Assembly (NCBI GenBank): GCA_947463125.1
Contig: CANHQZ010000008.1
Location: 1-64,000 of the forward strand
DNA: 64,000 nt
From: Flavobacteriales bacterium
GTDB lineage: Bacteria; Bacteroidota; Bacteroidia; NS11-12g; UBA955
Direction: 5' to 3'
The notes under the pieces were generated by a model. That model was not told where the DNA came from and ran no database searches. It was given only the letters and a program-made list of their open reading frames with translations. The position numbers and the translations under genes were made by a program. Shown in pieces: positions 16,586 to 23,998 of this stretch; the stretch's first letter is position 1, and every line of letters begins with the position of its first letter.

Positions 16586-17987
16586 TCCTGGGAGCCTCTG
16601 CCAGCCATACGGCAAGCAGGTAAGCGGGGATGGTTAGATATGCAATATAGGGAATTATTTCCTGATATACAAGTGACATGTACCCCAGAACGGCCGCAAA
16701 CAGCATAATGCTGACCAATGTCATGCTTTTGTATGGAATGGGATAGTGTCGCTGCCCCCAGAAATAACCCAGCAACACCATGCCACCGTAGGCCGCCAGG
16801 GTGGTCCATGCGCTGCTTACAAAGGAATACTGCGGTATGAAAATGCCGTTCCCAAGCAGGGTAATGGCCGCACCGAACAAGGCAGTGTAGGCACCCAACA
16901 TGGTTTTGTTACTGAGTTTGTACCAGATGCTGAGGTTGTAGTATATACCCAGCAACCAGTTGGCCATCAGCAATACAGGCACAACCTGCATACCGCGAAC
17001 ATCGGCAAAATACATGTGCTTGCGGATGAGCAGTGGCGCCAGCCAAGGCAAACAGGCGATGGTACACACATAAATAAAGCCACATACATACACGAAGATG
17101 GTCATGACCTGCGCATACGTTTGAGGTGCCTTGTCGCTCTCGGCCTGTTTGAAGAAAAAAGGTTCCGCTGCAAAGCGAAATGCCTGCACAAACAAAGTCA
17201 TTACCATACTAAGCTTGTAGAAAGCGCCGTATATACCGGCAGCATAATCGCCCTGGCCGTCGGGTAACATTTGCTTCAGCAAAATGCGGTCGAGGGTTTC
17301 GTTGATCATGCCGGCCAGCCCTACAATCACCATGGGCAAACTGTACACCAGCAATTTTTTGAAAAGGCTAAAATCAAAGCCCCATTTCAGGTTAATCCAC
17401 ACACGGCCCAGCAAAGGCAGGGTTACAAGCGAAGCCACCAGGTTGCTGAGAAAAATGTATTCCAGTAACCGCGAAGGATCGTAAACCGAATTGACCCAGG
17501 TATAACCTTTGGAAAGCAAGAGCGGACAACCCCACAGAAAAAACAGGTTCAGACCCACATTCACGGCAATGTTGATGGAACGCACCAACACAAAGCGCCA
17601 GGGCCTTTCAGTAAACCTGAGCCAGGCAAAGCCCAGCGAGGATAGGGCATCAGCGGCCAGAATGGCTGTGAACCAAATGGCATAATGCGGTTTGGAAGGA
17701 TAGCCTGCCATTTGCATCAGCCCCTCCGAATACAAGTTGCCCAGCAAAATCCACAGAAAGCCTGTAAACAACAGAGCTATTACCGCGGTAGAAAAAACCT
17801 TCTCGGGTTTGTATTCCTCTTTTTTGCGGGCAAAATTGAAGAACCCGGTTTCCAGACCCAAAGCAGCAATGACAGCAATAAAAGAAGCGTAGCTGAACAT
17901 CACATTTACCTGCCCGTATTCATCCACCTTACCAAGGGTGGCTGTATAAAGCGGCACAAGCAGAAAATTCAACAGCCTGCCCACCAT
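16560..17987 (-). CDS. Polysaccharide/lipid-linked oligosaccharide flippase (MATE/Wzx-like)
   Basis: At least 475 residues with about 14 membrane helices, resembling the polysaccharide-biosynthesis (Wzx/MurJ-like) flippase branch of the MOP superfamily. It would move undecaprenyl-linked glycan units across the inner membrane. The normal family N-terminus (a basic helix, [23 protein letters not shown]) reads in frame upstream of the ATG at 17987, back to about 18047. No ATG, GTG or TTG occurs in that extension before the in-frame stop; only ATC, ATT or CTG could start it, next to a near -7 element at 18049-18056. So the true start is probably a rare codon. The product then runs into dut. Confidence 0.87.
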   Translation of the reverse strand: MVGRLLNFLLVPLYTATLGKVDEYGQVNVMFSYASFIAVIAALGLETGFFNFARKKEEYKPEKVFSTAVIALLFTGFLWILLGNLYSEGLMQMAGYPSKPHYAIWFTAILAADALSSLGFAWLRFTERPWRFVLVRSINIAVNVGLNLFFLWGCPLLLSKGYTWVNSVYDPSRLLEYIFLSNLVASLVTLPLLGRVWINLKWGFDFSLFKKLLVYSLPMVIVGLAGMINETLDRILLKQMLPDGQGDYAAGIYGAFYKLSMVMTLFVQAFRFAAEPFFFKQAESDKAPQTYAQVMTIFVYVCGFIYVCTIACLPWLAPLLIRKHMYFADVRGMQVVPVLLMANWLLGIYYNLSIWYKLSNKTMLGAYTALFGAAITLLGNGIFIPQYSFVSSAWTTLAAYGGMVLLGYFWGQRHYPIPYKSMTLVSIMLFAAVLGYMSLVYQEIIPYIAYLTIPAYLLAVWLAEAPRNAARKNHQ

Positions 17988-18099
17988 GGTTGTTAAACCA
18001 TAGATGGCGGTTTGCGATGCCAGTTTTTTAATGAGCGGATTGATGATGCAAATATTTTTATATTATCGTAATATTACGATTTAGCTTTACAGTAGGATT

Positions 18100-18573
18100 T
18101 TACAGCCTGTTCTTTAGTATATTAAATGTGCGCTGTACACGGTTATCGTGCAAAATAGTAAGTTGATAATTTCCGGGGACAGAGGAAGCCATGTTTAATG
18201 TGCCTTTACCATTTTTTAGTTTGCCTTTCTGCACCATTTTGCCCGTGGCATCCCGCAATTCATAGCGAAGGTTTCCGGCATTTCCTGCATCAATCTGCAA
18301 AAGATCGGTAGCGGGATTTGGATATACTTTTATTGGATAGCCGTAAACGATCTGCGCTGTACCTGTGGGGGTAACCACATAGGCCTGCTGCACCCCTGCA
18401 CTGCTGCTGCCTCCTGTTCCGTCAGACACGGTAAATGTGGATTGACCCGTCGTGAAAGTGACTACACCCCCGGCACCCGTGGCCGTGCCACCACCCGAAT
18501 TAATGGATTCCTGGGCTGTGAGCAGGTTTGCGAAAATTAAAAACAGCATGATTAAGACTATGCGGTATCTCAT
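18100..18573 (-). CDS. Small secreted protein with T9SS sorting domain
   Basis: 157 residues: a Sec signal peptide (cut near LLTAQ), a ~50-residue Gly/Ser/Thr-rich segment (INSGGGTATGAGGVVTFTTG), and a C-terminal type A sorting domain starting at IKVYPNPATDLLQI. The short non-CTD part resembles the leader region of Bacteroidota proteins with SGGG-type N-termini; no enzyme domain is visible. It is probably a secreted or surface-attached structural cargo of T9SS. Confidence 0.78.
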   Translation of the reverse strand: MRYRIVLIMLFLIFANLLTAQESINSGGGTATGAGGVVTFTTGQSTFTVSDGTGGSSSAGVQQAYVVTPTGTAQIVYGYPIKVYPNPATDLLQIDAGNAGNLRYELRDATGKMVQKGKLKNGKGTLNMASSVPGNYQLTILHDNRVQRTFNILKNRL

Positions 18574-18641
18574 GGTTATTCAAATAAAATGCTTTTTATC
18601 CAAAAACAGAAAATGCGGCGCTATATTGCTTCAGTATTTCC

Positions 18642-19715
18642 ATGAACACATTGTTTTTTCGATGTATTTTGTTGCTGACAGGATGGATGTTTTCAACAGG
18701 TCTGTTCGCATCCGGGCAGAATTTGCGCCTTATTGTGCGGCTGGACGACTGCTATTTGTCCGGCGATCCGAAAACGGAGAGAATAATTCAACTATTCACC
18801 AAATACAAAACACCCATCAATGTCGGTATTATACCTTACAGGAATGAGGATGATACGCTCAATCCGATGTACCTGAATCCATACACGGAAATTTTCGTTC
18901 ACGGCTACAGGCATAAGAAAGAAGGCACCGATGAGTTTTCAGGTCTGTCCTACCAAAAACAATGGGAAAAAATTCAGCGCGGTAAGCTGATGCTGGAATC
19001 GAAAGGCATTTATCCTTGTTGCTTTGCACCGCCCTGGAACAGCTATGATGAGATTACATTAAGTGTGTTGAAAGATGTGGGTTTTTTGGTTATTTCCGGT
19101 AATGAATTTGGTCCTAAAAACAATCTCAGTATAAAATATATACCTTCAACCTGTTATTCAGTTAAAGATGCTTTGCATTTAATTCAAAAAGGTTCCATAT
19201 TTAATGGCATAGTTGTATTGCTGATTCATCCCTATGAGTTTACATCAGAAAATGATTTTTTATTACTTGAAAAACTTATACTGAATATTCGTAATAACAA
19301 AATAAAAAACCTTTATTTTTCGAATCTTACCTCCCTTGATGAAAACATCACCGGTAAAAGACTTGAATACCATCATTACCCACTTTTATATTTATTAAGA
19401 AGTAACAATATGTTGGGTTTTAATAAAAATGTTTATTATGAAATGGGTTTGCTAATATTTATAAATATAATAGAATGGTTTTTGCTGATAGCGGTCATCA
19501 TTTATTTACACCTTAAAAAGCTTCTAAAATTAAAGTATTATCAAACTTTAATTGTTGGTGTTTTATTATTTATATTACTCCTGGTTTCTTATATAAATAA
19601 ATACGATAGTTATCGCTGGGTTTTATTATGTAAAACCGCTGTTATTATCTTTTTTATCTGGCTTAATAACAGGTTAATGCTCAGAAAGCAACTCAAAGAA
19701 GCGCAGGCCAGGTAA
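18642..19715 (+). CDS. Membrane-anchored polysaccharide deacetylase-like (DUF2334-type) protein
   Basis: A 357-residue protein: signal-like N-terminus, a deacetylase-type TIM-barrel region (RLIVRLDDCYLSGDP with the metal-binding Asp pair; EIFVHGYRHKKEG with an HxxxH-like site; CCFAPPWNSYDE; VVLLIHPYEF), then two or three C-terminal helices (about 265-345) that would hold it in the inner membrane. It probably acts on an acetylated envelope glycan, although the substrate is unknown. From about 19080 on the gene becomes strongly AT-rich compared with its flanks. It overlaps the convergent E1 gene by 23 nt. Confidence 0.72.
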   Translation: MNTLFFRCILLLTGWMFSTGLFASGQNLRLIVRLDDCYLSGDPKTERIIQLFTKYKTPINVGIIPYRNEDDTLNPMYLNPYTEIFVHGYRHKKEGTDEFSGLSYQKQWEKIQRGKLMLESKGIYPCCFAPPWNSYDEITLSVLKDVGFLVISGNEFGPKNNLSIKYIPSTCYSVKDALHLIQKGSIFNGIVVLLIHPYEFTSENDFLLLEKLILNIRNNKIKNLYFSNLTSLDENITGKRLEYHHYPLLYLLRSNNMLGFNKNVYYEMGLLIFINIIEWFLLIAVIIYLHLKKLLKLKYYQTLIVGVLLFILLLVSYINKYDSYRWVLLCKTAVIIFFIWLNNRLMLRKQLKEAQAR

Positions 19716-22101
19716 CCGGATCGGTTTCGTGCATCATGGCATACACCTTCATGAATATTTCATCAACACCGGGTTTGCTGAAATAGTCACCATCAGTGCC
19801 ATAGGCCGGCCTGTGGGGCTGCGCGGCGATGGTGAGCGGAGCGCTGTCGAGGTAGCGGTAACCGCCCTGTTTTTCCAGTATCTGCTGCAATATAAACGCC
19901 GATGCACCGCCGGGCACATCTTCATCCAGCACCACCAAACGGTTGGTTTCTTTCAGGCTCTCCACAATCAGGTGGTTCACATCAAAGGGCAGCAAGGTCT
20001 GCACATCGATAATCTCCAAACGAATGCCATGTTCGGCCAGCATATCTGCTGCTTCCAGGGCTATGCGGCAACAGCTGCCGTAGGTTACCAGCGTGGCATG
20101 TTCGCCGTAGCGCAATGTATCCGGACGGCCCAGCGGCACGGTAAACTCGTCCATATTCTGGGGCAGTTTTTCCTTGATACGGTAACCGTTCAGGCATTCC
20201 ACCACCAGGGCGGGTTCGTCGCTTTTCAGCAGGGTATTGTACATGCCTGCAGCCTGGGTCATGTTGCGGGGCACACACACGTGCATGCCGCGCACCGCAT
20301 GGATGATGGTTCCCATGGGGCTTCCGCTGTGCCATATGCCTTCCAGCCTGTGGCCACGGGTACGGATAATCACCGGTGCTTTTTGTCCGCCTTTGGTGCG
20401 GTATTGCAGCGTAGCTATATCATCGCTCATCACTTCCAGCGCATAGAGCAGGTAATCGAGGTACTGTATTTCGGCGATGGGGCGCAGGCCGCGCATGGAA
20501 GCGCCGAGGCCCTCTCCTACTATGCTCCACTCACGGATGCCTTTATCGGTCACGCGAAGTTCGCCGTATTTCTCCTGTAAACCACTGAATCCCTGGTTCA
20601 CATCTCCGATTTTTCCCACGTCTTCGCCGAAGGCAAATACACGCGGATCGCGCTGCATAGCCGCATCGAAGCATGCGCGCACCACCATGTAGCCATCCAC
20701 GGTTTCATCGCTGAATTGGGGCGGCACTTCGGGCACCGAAAGCGCGCTGCCGGGGCCCTGGCTGTGCAGGTGGCTGCTGTAGCGGTTGTGGTTCAGTTCG
20801 GTAAAACGGCTGTAATAATACAGCAGGGGTTGCTTTTGCGCCGCATCCAGAGAAGCGGTGAGGCGCAACGCCTTGTGCAGTGCGTTTCCTATGTCTTTGC
20901 GCAAAGGATCGGATTTGCTTTGCAAACCTGCGCTGATTTCGGCAAACTCGGCGGTGGCAACACCCTGCGCGGCCATGTTGTTTATGATATCGCAAAAACC
21001 GGCCACCTCCGATTTGATGGTGCCCAGAAATGCGTTCCACGCGGCCTTTTGGGCGTCGCGCACGCTTTGCGTGGCTTCTTGTTCAATGGCATCGGCCTCT
21101 TCGGCAGTAGCCAGGTCATTGGCGATAAGCCATTCGCGCATTTTGGCAATACAATCATAATCCTGTTCCCATTCCAGGCGATCTTTGCTTTTGTAGCGCT
21201 CGTGGCTGCCGCTGGTGCTGTGGCCCTGGGGCTGGGTCACTTCGGTAACGTGCACCAGCACGGGGGTGTGCTTTTGGCGGCAAACGTCTGCGGCCTGTTT
21301 ATACACTTTGCAGAGCTCGGCATAATCCCAGCCCTTCACGGTGAATATTTCCATGCCCTGCCCGAATTTGTCGGTCTGGAAGCCGCTGAGCAGGCGTGAT
21401 ATGTTTTCTTTGGCTGTTTGGTATTTGGCAGGCACGGAAATGCCGTAGCCATCGTCCCACACGCTCATCAGCAGGGGCACCTGCATCACGCAGGCGGCGT
21501 TCATGGTTTCCCAGAAGATGCCTTCGCTGGTACTGGCGTTGCCGATGGTGCCAAACGCGATTTCATTGCCTTTCAGCGAAAAATCGGTGTAGGCGTGCAG
21601 GGCGGGGTTTTCGCGGTATAACTTGCTTGCGAGTGCCAATCCCAGCAGGCGCGGCATTTGGCCTGCAGTGGGTGAAATATCGGCGCTGCAGTTGGGGCGA
21701 TCGGTTTGGGGCAGCCAGTTGCCCTGCTCATCGAGCAGGCGGGTGGCAAAGTGCCCGTTCATGCTGCGGCCGCCGCTGGCGGGTTCGCGGTCGGTGTTGG
21801 GGTCGGCGTAGAGCTGGGCAAAGAATTGCTGCACGGTGCTCATGCCGCGGGCAAACATGAAGGTTTGGTCGCGGTAGTAGCCGCTGCGCCAGTCGCCATT
21901 TTGAAACACTTTGGCCATGGCAATCTGTGCCACTTCTTTTCCATCGCCGAAAATGCCGAATTTGGCTTTTCCGGTCAGCACTTCCTTTCGGCCCAGGAGA
22001 CTTGCCTGACGGCTCTCACAGGCCATGCGGAAATCGTGGAGCACCTGTTTGCGAAAGTCTTCCCTTGTTAGGGCTGCGGGGGCGTTGGCAGCATCTTCCA
22101 T
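19693..22101 (-). CDS. Fused alpha-beta E1 component of a 2-oxoacid dehydrogenase complex
   Basis: An 802-residue polypeptide joins E1-alpha (about 1-390; TPP site region GNASTSEGIFWETMNAA, VWDDGYGISVP and the phosphorylation-loop-like HSTSGSHERYKSKD) to E1-beta (about 460-800; FGEDVGKIGDVNQGFSGL, VSDDIATLQYR, EDVPGGASAFI). E1 decarboxylates a 2-oxoacid with thiamine diphosphate and acylates the lipoyl arm of E2; similarity is to the branched-chain or pyruvate type. E2 and E3 genes are not nearby. Fusion of the two subunits is common in Bacteroidota. An exact -7 element lies 8 nt before the ATG. Confidence 0.93.
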   Translation of the reverse strand: MEDAANAPAALTREDFRKQVLHDFRMACESRQASLLGRKEVLTGKAKFGIFGDGKEVAQIAMAKVFQNGDWRSGYYRDQTFMFARGMSTVQQFFAQLYADPNTDREPASGGRSMNGHFATRLLDEQGNWLPQTDRPNCSADISPTAGQMPRLLGLALASKLYRENPALHAYTDFSLKGNEIAFGTIGNASTSEGIFWETMNAACVMQVPLLMSVWDDGYGISVPAKYQTAKENISRLLSGFQTDKFGQGMEIFTVKGWDYAELCKVYKQAADVCRQKHTPVLVHVTEVTQPQGHSTSGSHERYKSKDRLEWEQDYDCIAKMREWLIANDLATAEEADAIEQEATQSVRDAQKAAWNAFLGTIKSEVAGFCDIINNMAAQGVATAEFAEISAGLQSKSDPLRKDIGNALHKALRLTASLDAAQKQPLLYYYSRFTELNHNRYSSHLHSQGPGSALSVPEVPPQFSDETVDGYMVVRACFDAAMQRDPRVFAFGEDVGKIGDVNQGFSGLQEKYGELRVTDKGIREWSIVGEGLGASMRGLRPIAEIQYLDYLLYALEVMSDDIATLQYRTKGGQKAPVIIRTRGHRLEGIWHSGSPMGTIIHAVRGMHVCVPRNMTQAAGMYNTLLKSDEPALVVECLNGYRIKEKLPQNMDEFTVPLGRPDTLRYGEHATLVTYGSCCRIALEAADMLAEHGIRLEIIDVQTLLPFDVNHLIVESLKETNRLVVLDEDVPGGASAFILQQILEKQGGYRYLDSAPLTIAAQPHRPAYGTDGDYFSKPGVDEIFMKVYAMMHETDPVTWPALL

Positions 22102-22109
22102 TTGTGGTG

Positions 22110-22117
22110 CAAAAATA
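22110..22117 (-). promoter_or_regulatory. -7 promoter element of the E1 fusion gene
   Basis: Minus strand TATTTTTG, exact TAnnTTTG, 8 nt before the ATG at 22101. Confidence 0.6.
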
Positions 22118-22137
22118 CGGCTTTTTCTATTACGGGA

Positions 22138-22257
22138 TTACTTCTTGCGGCGCAGCCACCATGCCAGGCCTATTCCCATGATGGCGCCGAAGAGAATGGG
22201 CAGCCAATAGTTGGGTTCACGAGACTGAGTTTGCAGGATGATGGCGGTTAGGGGCAT
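22138..22257 (-). CDS. Tiny single-pass membrane protein (39 residues)
   Basis: A short reading frame with its own exact -7 element: residues 1-17 are polar to mixed, residues 18-34 form one hydrophobic helix (WLPILFGAIMGIGLAWW) and the protein ends in LRRKK, a positive-inside anchor. It lies directly upstream of the E1 gene on the same strand. No family is recognised; small proteins of this design are common assistants of larger membrane or metabolic complexes. Confidence 0.6.
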   Translation of the reverse strand: MPLTAIILQTQSREPNYWLPILFGAIMGIGLAWWLRRKK

Positions 22258-22261
22258 GGTG

Positions 22262-22269
22262 CAAAGGTA
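22262..22269 (-). promoter_or_regulatory. -7 promoter element of the 39-residue membrane protein gene
   Basis: Minus strand TACCTTTG, exact TAnnTTTG, 4 nt before the ATG at 22257; this supports the small gene being real. Confidence 0.6.
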
Positions 22270-22306
22270 GGGCGGAGCGTATTTAATAGAACAATGCCTT
22301 TTGGGA

Positions 22307-22695
22307 TTATTCTATCCATTCAAACAGGTAATTGTCCTCAAATTCAACATTGAATTTCTGCAACATTTCGTGGTATTCATCGTTTGAATTTTGTTTGGCT
22401 GTGATGTTTCTCCTGGTTGTTAATGTAATTTATGATGGTAACGCATTGGGAATGGGCGTAGGGAAAAGCCCCAAAACCGCTCTGCCATTGAAATTTGCCG
22501 GGTATTCATTTTTTTATTGATCCATTTGGAAGAATTGGCTTTGATGTCTTTCACAATTTCTGACAAGCATTTATCGGGACTCAGGCTGAGCAATATGTGA
22601 ATGTGGTCTGCTACCCCACCGATGGCATATATCTTTTGATTTTTGCCGTTTACCGTACCGCAGATGTATTTATACAATTCGTAAACCAAGGAACG
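22307..22695 (-). pseudogene. Decayed IS200/RAYT-type transposase (TnpA, Y1_Tnp)
   Basis: The middle of an IS200/REP-associated tyrosine transposase is readable: ELYKYICGTVNG, then GGVADHIHILLSL with the HIH part of the HUH metal site, then VKDIKANSSKWI. The frame shifts at about 22500 into the next block, KFQWQSGFGAFPYAHSQ, and again at about 22385 before the family C-terminus (DEYHEMLQKFNVEFED to FEWIE, stop at 22307). The N-terminal ~30 residues are missing. With two frameshifts and a truncated start it cannot make active transposase. It marks the left border of the accessory island. Confidence 0.85.
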
Positions 22696-22830
22696 GAACC
22701 TACATTTGCAGGTATCATTCTGTTATTTCTGTTCTATTCATCATGGGTATAATAAAAATGCCGGGAGCATTGCAGTTATCAAGGCCTCCGTTTTTTTATG
22801 CATCTTTGCAGGCAATAAAAAGTAGCAGGA

Positions 22831-23475
22831 TTGGAGCCAACATTTCACATAATCGAAAATATTCATTCCGCTAATTTCCGCGCGGCAACAGACATTTACA
22901 TACAGTCCTTTCCTGCCAATGAAAGGCAGCCATTGTCGGTAATTGAACAGCGGGTGAAAGATGGATTATCGCTCATGTTCACCGCAGAACTCGAGAATAA
23001 AACCCTGGCATTTGGATTGCTCTGGCCATTTCAAAACAGCCAATTTATTTTGCTGGATTACCTGGCAGTTGCCCCGGGTAACAGGCAAAGCAATTTGGGC
23101 TCGGCCCTTTTCAGATACATGGCAAAATTGGTAAATGACCAAGGAAAAACCCTGGTTATTGAAACAGAGCATCCTGCTTATGGTGATAACCGGGAAGAAC
23201 GACAGAAACGCCTGGCTTTTTATTTTAAAAATGGCTGTTACCTACTTAAAGATGTTCCTTACATATTGCCACCTTTGGATGGTTCTATGCCCACAGAAAT
23301 GTGCATTATGGTTCATCCGCCTCATGGCCGGCACAATTTCCCCCCTGAGGAAATCAAAGTTCTCATTATACGTTTGTATGAAGAGTTGTACGGAAGGGAT
23401 GAAAATGATGCCATTCTGCAAAATTTTATTCATAAATTGCCGACCGAAATAATCCTCTCAAAAAGCATATCATGA
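22831..23475 (+). CDS. GNAT family N-acetyltransferase
   Basis: A 214-residue GNAT fold. LLDYLAVAPGNRQSNLGSALFRYM is split as strand beta-4 and the acetyl-CoA pyrophosphate loop (Q/R-x-x-G-x-G/A type, here RQSNLGS), followed by VIETEHP on strand beta-5. The substrate is unknown; the C-terminal ~50 residues, rich in Pro, His and charge, are an addition to the core. The start is a TTG at 22831, since no ATG gives a full fold; a near -7 element, CATCTTTG, lies upstream. It overlaps the next gene by 4 nt (ATGA), so the two form an operon inside the AT-rich island. Confidence 0.8.
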   Translation: MEPTFHIIENIHSANFRAATDIYIQSFPANERQPLSVIEQRVKDGLSLMFTAELENKTLAFGLLWPFQNSQFILLDYLAVAPGNRQSNLGSALFRYMAKLVNDQGKTLVIETEHPAYGDNREERQKRLAFYFKNGCYLLKDVPYILPPLDGSMPTEMCIMVHPPHGRHNFPPEEIKVLIIRLYEELYGRDENDAILQNFIHKLPTEIILSKSIS

Positions 23476-23906
23476 CCACGGTTGAGTTACTGAACTTTAT
23501 TGTCACTTCGCTATCTACACTTTTATCGGCCATAGCTATATTTTTATATATCGTTTTATGGTATAAAGACAAAACACATAGCAATTATGATGTTTTTGAT
23601 GCCACCTATCTTGATATATTAAAAACGGGCATGGACAATCCTGAATTCAGAAATCCAACTTACACCAAAAACTACAAAAATCTAGCGGATAACGAAAGAA
23701 TCCGTTACGAAACCTATGCGTTTATTTGCTGGAATTTTTGTGAAACAATTGTAGATAAGGGCGATAAAAACTTAATGAAAACATGGGGCGTGGTAATTGA
23801 AGCTGAAAACGCGCTTCACCGCACCTGGTTTGACAGTCCGGAAAATAAAAGCAAGTTTAAGGAAGAGTTCATAACCTACATTGCAAACAATTACAAGGCA
23901 GTGTAA
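23472..23906 (+). CDS. Hypothetical single-pass membrane protein
   Basis: 144 residues, translationally coupled to the GNAT gene. One N-terminal transmembrane helix (residues ~8-29, LNFIVTSLSTLLSAIAIFLYIVLW) is followed by a cytoplasmic domain rich in aromatic and charged residues (NPEFRNPTYTKNYKNLADNE, YAFICWNFCETIVDKG). No family is recognised. The layout resembles small membrane proteins found beside defence or stress genes, but nothing in the sequence proves this. Confidence 0.65.
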   Translation: MTTVELLNFIVTSLSTLLSAIAIFLYIVLWYKDKTHSNYDVFDATYLDILKTGMDNPEFRNPTYTKNYKNLADNERIRYETYAFICWNFCETIVDKGDKNLMKTWGVVIEAENALHRTWFDSPENKSKFKEEFITYIANNYKAV

Positions 23907-23998
23907 CTGCATTGGCATAGTCCCCAAACGAATTAAATAAACATTGGTTTAATTATTATTGGGTGAATTACAATATCTACAACGCCCAAAGGTGATAC

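Noticed and set aside
20705-21040. Minus-strand frame of 111 residues within the E1 fusion gene
   Set aside because: It lies in another frame of a strongly coding gene, is rich in Arg/Pro/Gly and has no promoter.
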